Shown one piece after another: positions 16,065 to 24,212 of a DNA stretch of 64,000 bases. The notes below the pieces were generated by a model. That model was not told where the DNA came from. It was given only the letters and a program-made list of their open reading frames with translations, and did not search any database. Each line of letters starts with the position of its first letter. Position 1 is the stretch's first letter. Origin of the DNA: Metabacillus halosaccharovorans (GTDB lineage Bacteria > Bacillota > Bacilli > Bacillales > Bacillaceae); NCBI RefSeq assembly GCF_002019635.1, contig NZ_KV917372.1, positions 124,001-188,000 of the forward strand, read 5' to 3'. The translations under genes were made by a program, and so were the position numbers.

Positions 16065-16505
16065 ATGGCAACGGGAACACATACAGTAGAAATTCCAGTA
16101 GATGTACAAGCAGTTTGGGATTATGTCAGTGATCTTGAAAAATGGGCAACGTCAGTACCAGCCTATAAAGAACATGAAATTATTAATGACAAGCAATCTA
16201 TTTGGACATTTGAAGGTAAAGTGAAAGGTATTAAAAAAACAATAAAAGCACAGGTAGATATTACCGAATGGAATGAACCTTCAAATATAAAGTTTGAACT
16301 AAAAGGTTTAACTGATAATTTCACAGGAAGCGGTCATTTTACTGCAGAAGATATGAATGGTAAAACAACCATGACTTGTACTGTAAACGTACATGCAGGT
16401 GGAATATCGGGTGCTGTGATAACACCAATTATTAAATGGGCTGTTCCAAAAGTAGCATCTCGTTTAACGGAATCGATTGCACGTAAAATTGCAGTATTCT
16501 CATAG
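16065..16505 (+). CDS. CoxG-like SRPBCC family protein
   Basis: 146 residues from ATG 16065 (MATGTHTVEIPVDVQAVWDY), preceded by AGTAGGGATCATA; a start 36 bases upstream has no ribosome site. The sequence follows the START/Bet v1 helix-grip fold: VWDYVSDLEKWATSVPAYKE, IWTFEGKVKGIKKTIKAQVD, FTGSGHFTAEDMNGKTTMTC, and a C-terminal helix SRLTESIARKIAVFS. CoxG-family (DUF1857/SRPBCC) proteins bind hydrophobic ligands; some are membrane-associated partners of CO dehydrogenase, but no cox genes are nearby. Terminated by the bidirectional hairpin at 16571. Confidence 0.85.
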   Translation: MATGTHTVEIPVDVQAVWDYVSDLEKWATSVPAYKEHEIINDKQSIWTFEGKVKGIKKTIKAQVDITEWNEPSNIKFELKGLTDNFTGSGHFTAEDMNGKTTMTCTVNVHAGGISGAVITPIIKWAVPKVASRLTESIARKIAVFS

Positions 16506-16570
16506 TTTTCAATGAGTTGTAGCTACCATCTCGGAAGTGAAAAAAGTGTTTAGAGGATAGGATGTTGTCC

Positions 16571-16592
16571 AAAAAGGATGGCCTCCTTTTTT
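16571..16592. terminator. Bidirectional terminator
   Basis: AAAAAGGA, loop TGGCC, TCCTTTTTT. T tracts on both strands let it end the CoxG-like gene and the minus-strand RNA at 16656-16851. Confidence 0.75.
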
Positions 16593-16655
16593 ACTACCCC
16601 ACAAATGGCCGCTTATTGACAAAAGGAAGAATTTTTTAAAAAATCCATTTGGAAA

Positions 16656-16851
16656 TGCCTCTGACGGGATTCGAACCCGCACTCCTTTCGTAAGCATAGG
16701 CTAGGGAAAGAACACGCTTCCCTACGGAATTTCACCGACAGGAGTTCCACCTGACTCAGCTAATTTGCTTTTCGGTGCTTCTGAAACCCTTGCCTTGCGA
16801 CCCGTTCCTACAATGTTTTACGGCGCTCTTCCCTTCTAGAGCTACAGAGGC
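16656..16851 (-). ncRNA. tRNA-like RNA with about 124 nt in place of the anticodon loop
   Basis: On the minus strand the 5' end GCCTCTG (16845-16851) pairs perfectly with CAGAGGC, followed by A (16656-16663). GCTC/GAGC form a D arm (16825-16842), GCGGG-TTCGAAT-CCCGT a T arm (16664-16680), and CGTAA/TTACG (16818-16822 with 16689-16693) an anticodon-type stem. Inside that stem lie 124 nt with their own nested helices: GCA..GGC/GCC..TGC, CACCGA/TCGGTG, CAGG/CCTG and TAGGGAA/TTCCCTA (16702-16724). No T33 or ordinary seven-base loop can be formed, the group I consensus is not visible, and it is too short and has no tag frame for tmRNA. No CCA is encoded. It could be an intron-bearing tRNA, a decayed tRNA or a new RNA class. 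Confidence 0.6.
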
Positions 16852-16865
16852 TTAGTTATCTTAAT

Positions 16866-16871
16866 ATTATA
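16866..16871 (-). promoter_or_regulatory. -10 box of the tRNA-like RNA
   Basis: TATAAT on the minus strand, 14 bases before the first acceptor-stem base. No clear -35 box; the upstream sequence is AT-rich. Confidence 0.45.
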
Positions 16872-17029
16872 CGATCAAAATTAATTAATGAAATACTTTA
16901 TTTTAAAAACAAAACTTTCCCTAACGAACGTGTTTAAGATTATCCAGCTGCCTTTCTGTTGATTTTCTTCTTGGACAATATTAAAAGAGAGAGTTTCTAT
17001 ATTTCCATTGGAAGAGGGTATGAAAAAAT

Positions 17030-17518
17030 ATGGAAATTAAAATCGCGATAGATACGGACATTCCTGTTGTTTACAATCTCATGTTAGAAGCGTTTGAAGA
17101 ATATCGAACCTTTGATGTTCCTTCCAGTGCCTTAAATGAATCATTAGAAGCGTTACAAAAAGCTGTAAAGAGTAATTTGGAGGAAGCTTTACTATGCTCA
17201 ATTAATGGGGTTTCGGTTGGTTCATGTAGATTTACAATGAAAGAGGATACTCTATATTTTTCACGGTTATCGGTGACACCATTAGCAAGAGGAAAAGGAA
17301 TAGCGAAAGCAGTGTTATTGTGGCTTGAAAAATATGCTTACAACCATTCAATAGGAAAAATTGAATGCCGTGTCCGAGTGTCCCTACCTAAAAATATTAG
17401 TTTGTACAAGTCACTGGGCTATTCTATAACGAAAGAGGAAGCTGTGACCAACCCTAATGGCATTTTAGTGAACACTGTTGTAATGGAAAAAACTTTGATA
17501 AACAGTGTACCTCTATAA
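17030..17518 (+). CDS. GNAT family N-acetyltransferase
   Basis: A 162-residue protein; ATG 17030 follows GAAGAGGGTATGAAAAAT. IKIAIDTDIPVVYNLMLEAF (beta1-alpha1), LCSINGVSVGSCRFTMKED (beta2-3), FSRLSVTPLARGKGIAKAVL (motif A; RGKGIA is a clean acyl-CoA site), and SLPKNISLYKSLGYSITKEE (motif B). ALNESLEALQKAV marks a subgroup common in Bacillus. The substrate is unknown. Divergent from the tRNA-like RNA, with no gene in the 170 bases between. Confidence 0.93.
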   Translation: MEIKIAIDTDIPVVYNLMLEAFEEYRTFDVPSSALNESLEALQKAVKSNLEEALLCSINGVSVGSCRFTMKEDTLYFSRLSVTPLARGKGIAKAVLLWLEKYAYNHSIGKIECRVRVSLPKNISLYKSLGYSITKEEAVTNPNGILVNTVVMEKTLINSVPL

Positions 17519-17772
17519 ATGAAATCGTTTTTTGCCATTGCGTTAGAGGGTGCTTTAATCAATAGAGTCTTTAACAATCCAGCATTTTTGAAGGGGAACT
17601 AAACTCTGGTACTATCATTTTCACTTCTTCTGAAAACGGGCCAACGTGAAAAAGCCAGCCAAACATTTATCTGGATCTGTTAGTTCGACGCACTGATCCC
17701 AGAAGGAATTAATGCTTTTTTAGTTGAATATTATAAATGATTCATAAAGCTTTAAGAAAACAGGTGTTTTTT

Positions 17773-18255
17773 GTGAAACGAAGTGTAAAGGTATTATTAG
17801 CTGTTCCATTTGTCTTTGTTACGATATGTATTTTGTTTTTGTTTTACGTTTTTGTTGGTCAAAAGTATATTTATGCTAAAAAATATGCAAATGAACTCTT
17901 AGAATTTAAATTGCCGGAACAAACAGAAGTCATAGAACAAGATTTTGATTACGGAGTTCTCTATGGAGGTGGTCCTTGGGGAAGCGGAGGTTATCCAACT
18001 GTTGTTGCATACAAAAAGATAGTAACTAAATTGAGTGAAAAAGAAATATATAAACACTACCAGTCAAAAGAATTTGAAATATATTTCAATGGTACAGAAG
18101 AGTTAAAAAGAAACAGTAGTAATCAAATTTGGTACGAAGGAATAATGAAAGACAAAGATAGTCTGAGTATAGAACAAAATAATGAAGAACCAATTGAAGT
18201 TATTATTCAATATAGAACTGAATTTAGTTATCCACTTTTTATTGATTTATATTAA
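17773..18255 (+). CDS. Membrane-anchored protein of unknown function
   Basis: About 160 residues from GTG 17773 (MKRSVKVLLAVPFVFVTICI), with ACAGGTG nearby; the frame opens 36 bases earlier at ATG 17737. One N-terminal helix (residues 6-30) ends in GQKYIYAKKYANELLEFKLP, so the rest is outside. The exported part contains VLYGGGPWGSGGYPTVVAYK and KLSEKEIYKHYQSKEFEIYF. The GGGPWGSGGYP loop and following lines resemble small Bacillus secreted-domain proteins I cannot name. Its upstream region carries a degenerate composite repeat (17694-17730). Confidence 0.65.
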   Translation: MKRSVKVLLAVPFVFVTICILFLFYVFVGQKYIYAKKYANELLEFKLPEQTEVIEQDFDYGVLYGGGPWGSGGYPTVVAYKKIVTKLSEKEIYKHYQSKEFEIYFNGTEELKRNSSNQIWYEGIMKDKDSLSIEQNNEEPIEVIIQYRTEFSYPLFIDLY

Positions 18256-18348
18256 TCTAAAGTGTAATTTCTCATTTTTACTGTTATTTTGATTTAACCT
18301 TATAGGAATTCTAACTGTTAAGAAAAAGTAAGAAGAGGTGGACCTAAC

Positions 18349-19368
18349 ATGAAGTTTGATAATAGTGGATTGAACCTCGAATTTTTTTCTCAGTTTATCG
18401 AAGAAAATTACCAAATTGGGAGAATAAGCTCTATTCGCTTTATACCAAAAGGGGAAGATGGGTACTGCTATTCAATTAAAACGGATCGTAATAATCATTA
18501 TTTTGTAAAGGCTCAGAAATCTAATGAGCACTTAGATCTCTTCAATTCGTTAAGAGCTGTTTCAGATTTAAGGTACAAATATAAAAAAGACTACGTTGTT
18601 GCACCAATCCAGACATCACAACAAAAAAGCATTGTTACGTTCGATAATATGTGGATTTCTTTGTATCCATTTATTCAGGGTACATCTTTGTATGAAACAA
18701 GTGAATTTACTAGCCACTTAGAGCAAATAGCAAAAACGTTGGCAGATTTTCATAATGTTAGTATTCACAATAACCAATTACCTAAAGAAACGTTTCAAAA
18801 TCCATTTGAGAAGAAAATTTTATATCTACTAAATGTAGCAGAAAAACAAGATTTTAGCTCAAATCTATGCAAGCGGAAAACAGCTTCATTGTTTATAAAA
18901 GAAAGAAAAGACATAGAGACTGCTCTTGAAAAAATGAGAACGGGCCAAAAAAAATTCTCACAAAGACAATTTAAACAAACGATCACTCATGGAGATCCTA
19001 ACTTTTCTAATATATTACGTGGTCCAAATGAGAAACTCTATTTTATTGATTGGGGAGAAATAGCGTTTGCTCCTGTTGAAAGAGACTTGATGTTTTTCCT
19101 AGAAGTTGATGGTAAACCATTAGATTTCGAACAATTCATTTCTACTTACTTGAATAATCGTCCTGACACGATTATTCATCCTGAAATAGTTGAGTTTTAT
19201 TTATATCGCTGGTGTTTACAAGAAATTGCAGATTATGGGTATCGTTTATTAGTTGAAAATAACGGAGTAGAAGAGGATGAGCATAGCTGGAAAGAGCTAC
19301 AACCTTATCTGCCAATCCCTCATCTTACTATGCATGACAGAATAAAAAATATTGTGAATTTCCTTTAA
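18349..19368 (+). CDS. Aminoglycoside phosphotransferase (APH)/choline-kinase-like protein
   Basis: A 339-residue kinase-fold protein; ATG 18349 after AAGAGGTGGACCTAAC. N lobe: IRFIPKGEDGYCYSIKTD is the glycine loop and HYFVKAQK carries the catalytic-lobe lysine. The hinge region is MWISLYPFIQGTSLYE. C lobe: THGDPNFSNILRG is the Brenner motif with catalytic Asp and Asn, and YFIDWGEIAFAPVERDLMFF the DxD/DW magnesium site. It phosphorylates a small hydroxyl substrate; resistance to an antibiotic is possible but unproven. It sits directly before a nucleotidyltransferase gene, the other common drug-modifying fold. Confidence 0.9.
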   Translation: MKFDNSGLNLEFFSQFIEENYQIGRISSIRFIPKGEDGYCYSIKTDRNNHYFVKAQKSNEHLDLFNSLRAVSDLRYKYKKDYVVAPIQTSQQKSIVTFDNMWISLYPFIQGTSLYETSEFTSHLEQIAKTLADFHNVSIHNNQLPKETFQNPFEKKILYLLNVAEKQDFSSNLCKRKTASLFIKERKDIETALEKMRTGQKKFSQRQFKQTITHGDPNFSNILRGPNEKLYFIDWGEIAFAPVERDLMFFLEVDGKPLDFEQFISTYLNNRPDTIIHPEIVEFYLYRWCLQEIADYGYRLLVENNGVEEDEHSWKELQPYLPIPHLTMHDRIKNIVNFL

Positions 19369-19447
19369 CTTGCTACTATATATAAACTTTTTACCATTCC
19401 CAAAGAAATATAGATTTAATCCAAATTAAGGAGCTGGTATAAAATGT

Positions 19448-20281
19448 GTGGGATTAGAAACTAAATTTAAAGAAAGAGACTTAGATATTCCAAAACATCG
19501 GCAAGAATTAATAGCAGCAATTGAGTTAGATTTAACAAATGATCGTAATGTCCTGGCTATTTTTTATGGAGGGTCAATCGGAAATCAAAACGCTGACCTA
19601 TACTCGGACATAGACCTTCGTATTGTGGTTAAAGATGAAGTGTTTGAGGAATACAGGATTAACAAAAAACAGAGAGCGAAGAATTGGGGTAATGTTTTAT
19701 TTTTTGAAGACTTTCCCTGGGCAACACATAGTATTGCTCATTATAATGCTTTTATAAAAGTAGATAATTTTTATTATAAAAACAAAGATATTAAACCGTC
19801 AGTATGGCTTCAAAATATTAAAATTGTAAAAGATTCTTCAGGATTGATAAATGACATATTGAAGGAATCATTAGCTTTATCTTACATTCCGACTGTTGAT
19901 GAAATAGAGATTTGGAGAACGAAATTTATTGCTTATATTCATGAAGCCTATCGAAGAGTAATGAGAAATGAAATTTATTATGCTCTACACTGTATAGATA
20001 ATGTAAGATTATCAATGACTACAGCTTGGTATATGGAAGCAGGAATACAACCTAATTCTTTTGGAGATTGGGCAAAACTAGAAGGAAAAAGAAGTAAACT
20101 GAATGACAGGCAATTATTTCTTTTAGCAGAATGGAATTGTAGTAGAAATGCAAATGACATACTAAAAGTAATGAAAAGTATAGTCCCTGAATTTATAAAA
20201 ATACATAAAAGTTTATGTCTAAAATATGGGGTAGATGAAAATCCAGAATGGGTAAAAGAAATTTTGAATTTGGTTATTTAA
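19448..20281 (+). CDS. Nucleotidyltransferase-fold protein (ANT/AadK-like)
   Basis: 277 residues. The catalytic signature FYGGSIGNQNADLYSDIDLR (GGS...D.DSDxDL type) with both metal-binding aspartates is intact, and a third Asp is probably in IKPSVWLQNIKIVKDSSGLI. The C-terminal part is helical (RKVMRNEIYYALHCIDNVRL-like). The family adenylylates small molecules or proteins. Start: AAGGAGCTGGT is best spaced for ATG 19444, but that ATG is out of frame and stops after six codons; GTG 19448 is the in-frame start. A four-base offset hints at an altered start. Confidence 0.82.
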   Translation: MGLETKFKERDLDIPKHRQELIAAIELDLTNDRNVLAIFYGGSIGNQNADLYSDIDLRIVVKDEVFEEYRINKKQRAKNWGNVLFFEDFPWATHSIAHYNAFIKVDNFYYKNKDIKPSVWLQNIKIVKDSSGLINDILKESLALSYIPTVDEIEIWRTKFIAYIHEAYRRVMRNEIYYALHCIDNVRLSMTTAWYMEAGIQPNSFGDWAKLEGKRSKLNDRQLFLLAEWNCSRNANDILKVMKSIVPEFIKIHKSLCLKYGVDENPEWVKEILNLVI

Positions 20282-20289
20282 TATATTAG

Positions 20290-20317
20290 AAGCATCCAAT
20301 AGCTGGGTGTTTTTTTG
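20290..20317 (+). terminator. Rho-independent terminator
   Basis: AGCATCCA, loop ATAGC, TGGGTGTT, then TTTTTTG. It ends the kinase/nucleotidyltransferase pair. Confidence 0.7.
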
Positions 20318-20485
20318 TTTTATTCATAAGCTAACAGGTGCATGAGTGAATTATAGACTAAATTCTGTATTTAAAGTACAAAGAAGTCCTGTTAAAAAAA
20401 TTTCCAATATTAGTATAAACTATTAATACCAAGTGATAAAATAAAATAAATGATTTAAAAAAATATTATAGTTACGGGGGGTTAA

Positions 20486-20914
20486 ATGATGTTAGATATT
20501 CAAAAAATTATGGAAGTTATTAGACATCGTTATCCATTTCTTTTAGTAGATAGAATTCTGGAATTAGAAGAAGGTAAAAGAGCAGTTGGGATAAAAAATG
20601 TGACTATGAATGAAGAATTTTTTAACGGAAACTTCCCTAATTATCCAGTTATGCCTGGTGTATTAATTGTAGAGGCTCTAGCCCAAGTAAGTGCAGTTGT
20701 GATGTTAACAAAAGAAGGAAATCAAGGAAGATTAGGGCTGTTAGCAGGTATAGATAAATGTCGATTTAAACAACAAGTGAAACCAGGAGACCAACTCCGT
20801 CTTGAGGTTGAAATCACTCGACTAAAAGGTCCTATTGGAAAAGGGAAAGGAACAGCTACAGTTGACGGAGAATTAGTTTGCGAAACAGAAATAATATTTG
20901 CGTTTGGTGATTAA
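20486..20914 (+). CDS. FabZ-like (3R)-hydroxyacyl-ACP dehydratase, catalytic His replaced
   Basis: A 142-residue hot-dog-fold protein after [32 protein letters not shown] and [20 protein letters not shown] are FabZ signatures; [20 protein letters not shown] follows the family. FabZ dehydrates beta-hydroxyacyl-ACP in fatty acid elongation with a His/Glu pair. The Glu (VEALAQ) is present, but the His of NGHFP is Asn here ([13 protein letters not shown]; codon AAC). It stands alone, not in the usual housekeeping fabZ context, so it is probably a divergent second copy with altered or lost activity. Confidence 0.85.
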   Translation: MMLDIQKIMEVIRHRYPFLLVDRILELEEGKRAVGIKNVTMNEEFFNGNFPNYPVMPGVLIVEALAQVSAVVMLTKEGNQGRLGLLAGIDKCRFKQQVKPGDQLRLEVEITRLKGPIGKGKGTATVDGELVCETEIIFAFGD

Positions 20915-21113
20915 AAGCCATTAATTCATAATTGGTTTTCAGATTGTTGGACAAAAGAGTATCTTACATAATTAACCCGTTAACTTTTCGTTTATGAAGA
21001 CAGATTTATAGAAATATCTTAAAGGACTTGGTGTTTTGTGAAAAAATTGCAAGTGAAATTAGGTTCTTAACGACTTCATCAAGTTCAAGCAAAATAAGGG
21101 AGAACGCAATAAT

Positions 21114-21479
21114 ATGGAAAACATATCAAATGTAGATAAACTGGAATCAATAAAATCCTTTCAATCGACAATCAGAAAACTCGAAAAAACCTTGGTTACG
21201 ATGACGCAGAAAGCTGCGAATACTAACTTAGTAAAGAAAAGACTTAAAGCCAGTTATATCGGCTTAGCTATACTGGAAAACGTTTGGAATCAAAAACCTC
21301 ATCAATACTCCCTGGAAGATGTAGCAGAAGCTCGCAATGTTCTTACTGGCTTATTTCCATCAATTGAGAACAGTTATGCGAAGTTAAAGGCAGGCAGTTC
21401 CCAAAGAACACTTTTAGAACGCAGAATTAAAGCGATGGAGCTAGCTGTTCAAGCGATTGACAATCTTTCCAAAGACTAA
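21114..21479 (+). CDS. Helical protein of unknown function
   Basis: A 121-residue soluble protein; ATG 21114 after AAGGGAGAACGCAATAAT. Nearly all helix: SIKSFQSTIRKLEKTLVTMT, KKRLKASYIGLAILENVWNQ, YSLEDVAEARNVLTGLFPSI, RTLLERRIKAMELAVQAIDN. Basic and Leu-rich, with no cysteines and no membrane segment. I do not recognise the family. A single gene, with 199 bases before and no clear terminator after. Confidence 0.75.
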   Translation: MENISNVDKLESIKSFQSTIRKLEKTLVTMTQKAANTNLVKKRLKASYIGLAILENVWNQKPHQYSLEDVAEARNVLTGLFPSIENSYAKLKAGSSQRTLLERRIKAMELAVQAIDNLSKD

Positions 21480-21653
21480 CTTATAGCTAAATAGAAATAG
21501 GGTAACAAGTAGCCTTCGCTTGTTCTAAAAGAATTAAGTTTTTTAACTGGATATTCATGTGAAAGTGTAATAAAAATGCACTTAAACGACAGTCAGGTTT
21601 GATCAATAAGGAGATACTCTGCTACCTACACAGAACAGGAGAATTGACCCCAC

Positions 21654-22124
21654 CTATTTAAGCAAGATCTTCTCTCCAAATTCATCAAATGCGGATTTAA
21701 AGTCAAATGCAAAAGGAGCTGGTCCATGTTGAATATAAAAGTCATATCTCTTGAAAGCCTCCTTCCATGAAACATCCGTTACTTTCTCCGTCCACCACAC
21801 CACATAATTTGGTTGTCTTGCTTGAAGAGAGTCAAACCACTTGTTCCTTTCACGTAAAGCGTTCATATGATGACCTGAATAAGTAAAACGGTATAAGGTT
21901 TGAAGATTTTTCCATACTGTTAGTGTGAGAATAGGGGGACCCTCTCCTTTGATTGCTTTCTCAGGGAAAAGGACTCTACTAGGTGAAAATTCTTTTATTA
22001 GATCCCCAGTTTTAGCAGCCTGTCGTATTACTTCGTTTCCGACCTCAAAAAATTCACGAGAGGCAGGATGTTCATATGAATGTTTTAACCTGCCCACTGT
22101 ATAAATGGCAACAAAAGCCATCAT
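21654..22124 (-). CDS. DUF3291 family protein
   Basis: A 156-residue protein on the minus strand, with GGAGGGATT before ATG 22124. MAFVAIYTVGRLKHSYEHPA then SREFFEVGNEVIRQAAKTGD is the DUF3291 opening (GRLKHPY..P..REF). ILTLTVWKNLQTLYRFTYSG, HMNALRERNKWF and YVVWWTEKVTDVSWKEAFKR follow the dimeric alpha/beta-barrel (monooxygenase-like) pattern of the family. Some related small proteins degrade or bind hydrophobic compounds, but no reaction is established. Convergent with the 21114 gene. Confidence 0.88.
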   Translation of the reverse strand: MMAFVAIYTVGRLKHSYEHPASREFFEVGNEVIRQAAKTGDLIKEFSPSRVLFPEKAIKGEGPPILTLTVWKNLQTLYRFTYSGHHMNALRERNKWFDSLQARQPNYVVWWTEKVTDVSWKEAFKRYDFYIQHGPAPFAFDFKSAFDEFGEKILLK

Positions 22125-22479
22125 AATCCCTCCATTTACTTTTTTTACCTACATATATTCTAGAATGACTAGATTAATTCATAATAGAACTTCGCAAGAC
22201 AAAAATATGATGTCATAAAGTCAGTACAGGCTACGTTATTGAGGATAATTGCGCTTTTCTAGTCCAAGGCTTCAAAATTAAAAAATAATCTAATCTAACC
22301 ATGATTCCAGAAGCTTTGAGCTAAGGTTATGTAATTGAATAATATGTTCAACTGTAATTGGAATATTATGTTATTATTGTTTTGGAATATTGGTTAAAAA
22401 TGCAATCTATTGAATCAGATCAGAATAAATGAATTTTTTATGGCGATATTGAAATAGATTGGTAAAGGGAGTGGCAAAA
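22125..22479. other. Intergenic, little recognised
   Basis: Only a faint trace of an A repeat at 22243-22268 (ATAATTGCGCTTTTCTAGTC). No coding frame or promoter I would trust. Confidence 0.35.
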
Positions 22480-22929
22480 ATGAAAAATATTTTTATTCAA
22501 TTGCATTCTGAGGAAATGTTAAACCGAATTGACAAATTAAGTCCAAATTCAAAACCACAATGGGGTACAATGGATGTTGCCCAAATGCTAGCACATTGCT
22601 CTGCCTTTCAAGACATTGCAATGGGACATTCTTTTCCAGCGAGAGGTTGGTTAGGGATATTAATAGGAAACTTTGTAAAACCAATCCTGTATAACGACAA
22701 GCCATTAGCCAAAAATATGTCCACAATTCCGACCATTTTGATTGAAGATGCAAAAGAATTTGAGACAGAGAAGGAAAAACTGAAACAAAAAATTATAACT
22801 TTCCAAAATAATGGTCCAAAGAAGTGTACGACACATCCTCATCCTTTTTTTGGTAAACTCACTTCCGAGCAGTGGGGGAAAGGAATATACAAGCACCTTG
22901 ACCATCATTTAAAACAGTTTGGAGTTTAG
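22480..22929 (+). CDS. DUF1569 (DinB-superfamily) protein
   Basis: 149 residues from ATG 22480 (MKNIFIQLHSEEMLNRIDKL), placed by AAAGGGAGTGGCAAAA. KPQWGTMDVAQMLAHCSAFQ carries the first His ligand, TTHPHPFFGKLTSEQWGKGI the conserved HPxFG.LT..EWg motif, and YKHLDHHLKQFGV the last His pair. DUF1569 proteins share the four-helix DinB bundle and are presumed metal-binding, function unknown. It is the third DinB-type gene of the window, in a separate unit. Confidence 0.88.
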   Translation: MKNIFIQLHSEEMLNRIDKLSPNSKPQWGTMDVAQMLAHCSAFQDIAMGHSFPARGWLGILIGNFVKPILYNDKPLAKNMSTIPTILIEDAKEFETEKEKLKQKIITFQNNGPKKCTTHPHPFFGKLTSEQWGKGIYKHLDHHLKQFGV

Positions 22930-23077
22930 TTAGTTTTTAGAAATATAAAGTAGGTGAATATATCTACCATCACTACGTTAAGATTATTAAGTTGACATGA
23001 ATTCCTTTTCCATACAATACTGTAATTAGAACCTTGTAATATGAGGTTACTCTAGATATTAGGGGAATAAATGATAA

Positions 23078-23863
23078 ATGGACAAGTTAAATATGCTGTT
23101 TCGTCATAGAATAGGTATCCCAGAAACTGAGAATGTGACCTTTGAACATTTGGACATTATTCTTGAAAAGACTGCTAGAACAATCCCTTTTGAAAATTTG
23201 TGTATCATAAATAAAAGGACAACTGATATTACAAAAGGGAATTTAGCAAATAAAATACTTAATCGAAACGGAGGTGGGCTGTGTTATGAGCTAAATTCTA
23301 TTTTTTATTTATTCTTAGTTGAAAATGGCTTCAATGCGAGCCTCCTTCGAGGTGTTACCTATGATCCTATCGTTCAACAGTGGAGTAAAACTGGAAGAAC
23401 ACATGTAATAATAATACTAACTTACAATAATCAACAATATTTGATCGATACTGGATTCGGAGGAAACTTACCATTAAAACCAGTGCCACTAATTGGGGAC
23501 ACAGTTAAATCGAGTAATGGTGAATTCAGAGTGGAAAAGGCCAACACTGAGTATGGTAATTACGTTTTCTATATGAAGTTAAAACATAAGCACGATGAGT
23601 GGAAGCTTGGTTATGCTTTTGATACCACAAAAGTAGTTATGGATCTCTCAGAACTTAATGAAGTACAAAACATAATAGTAGAGCATCCCGCATCTAGTTT
23701 TAATAAGAAACCATTAGTGACTAGACTAACAGAACGAGGAAACATCATTTTAACAGATACTTCGTTCACAGAATCGATCGATGGAAAAGTACAAAAAAAA
23801 GAAATTAACAACAATATGTTCAACGATCTTATTAAGGAAAAGTTCGGCATTGAAAGTCAATGA
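23078..23863 (+). CDS. Arylamine N-acetyltransferase (NAT)
   Basis: A 261-residue cytosolic enzyme that moves acetyl from acetyl-CoA to arylamines or hydrazines by a Cys-His-Asp ping-pong mechanism. IPFENLCIINKR and NRNGGGLCYELNSIFYLFLV contain the nucleophile (GGxCxELN), TGRTHVIIILTYNNQQYLID the His, and LIDTGFGGNLPLKP the Asp. Somewhat short at the C terminus compared with enteric NATs but typical for Bacillus. Single gene; it adds to the drug-modifying content of the region. Confidence 0.93.
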   Translation: MDKLNMLFRHRIGIPETENVTFEHLDIILEKTARTIPFENLCIINKRTTDITKGNLANKILNRNGGGLCYELNSIFYLFLVENGFNASLLRGVTYDPIVQQWSKTGRTHVIIILTYNNQQYLIDTGFGGNLPLKPVPLIGDTVKSSNGEFRVEKANTEYGNYVFYMKLKHKHDEWKLGYAFDTTKVVMDLSELNEVQNIIVEHPASSFNKKPLVTRLTERGNIILTDTSFTESIDGKVQKKEINNNMFNDLIKEKFGIESQ

Positions 23864-24167
23864 AACTCCCTTAAAATCTTTATTCACATATTTAAACGAT
23901 AGGGTACATTGTAAATCATGTAATTAAATTATTTACTAGTTTAATATACATATTCATACAATAGAAAGGATATGGTATATTACTATCCCCACTTAATAAA
24001 GACAACCACACTATCAATGTTTGACTTTATCTCCATAAGGGATTTCATTATTTCCGACTATTATAGTATCTGGACAAAAAATAAGTTCAAGTAGACTAAT
24101 CGTCATATCAGTGTATGCTTGCCTGATTGGCAAGCCAGATGTCTCTATATTTTATCAACATATAAAT
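23864..24167. other. Intergenic, nothing recognised
   Basis: AT-rich, no coding frame or family repeat. A short inverted pair GCTTGCCTGATTGGCAAGC at 24118-24136 is a perfect seven-pair hairpin without T tract. Confidence 0.35.
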
Positions 24168-24212
24168 AAAAAATAAGCCTGTTAGCATTGATGACTAACA
24201 GGCTTATTTTTG
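24168..24212. terminator. Strong terminator after yidC
   Basis: AAAAAATAAGCCTGTTAG, loop CATTGATGA, CTAACAGGCTTATTTTT. Perfect stem over 14 pairs with A and T tracts at the ends; works for the minus-strand yidC operon and could stop reads from either side. Confidence 0.9.

Noticed and set aside
16509-16697. 62-residue minus-strand reading frame
   Set aside because: It runs across the terminator and the T arm of the tRNA-like RNA, has no ribosome site and an irregular composition.
16656-16851. tmRNA (ssrA) or a standard tRNA
   Set aside because: Too short, no tag frame or Ala-type G3-U70 pair for tmRNA; no seven-base anticodon loop with T33 for a normal tRNA.
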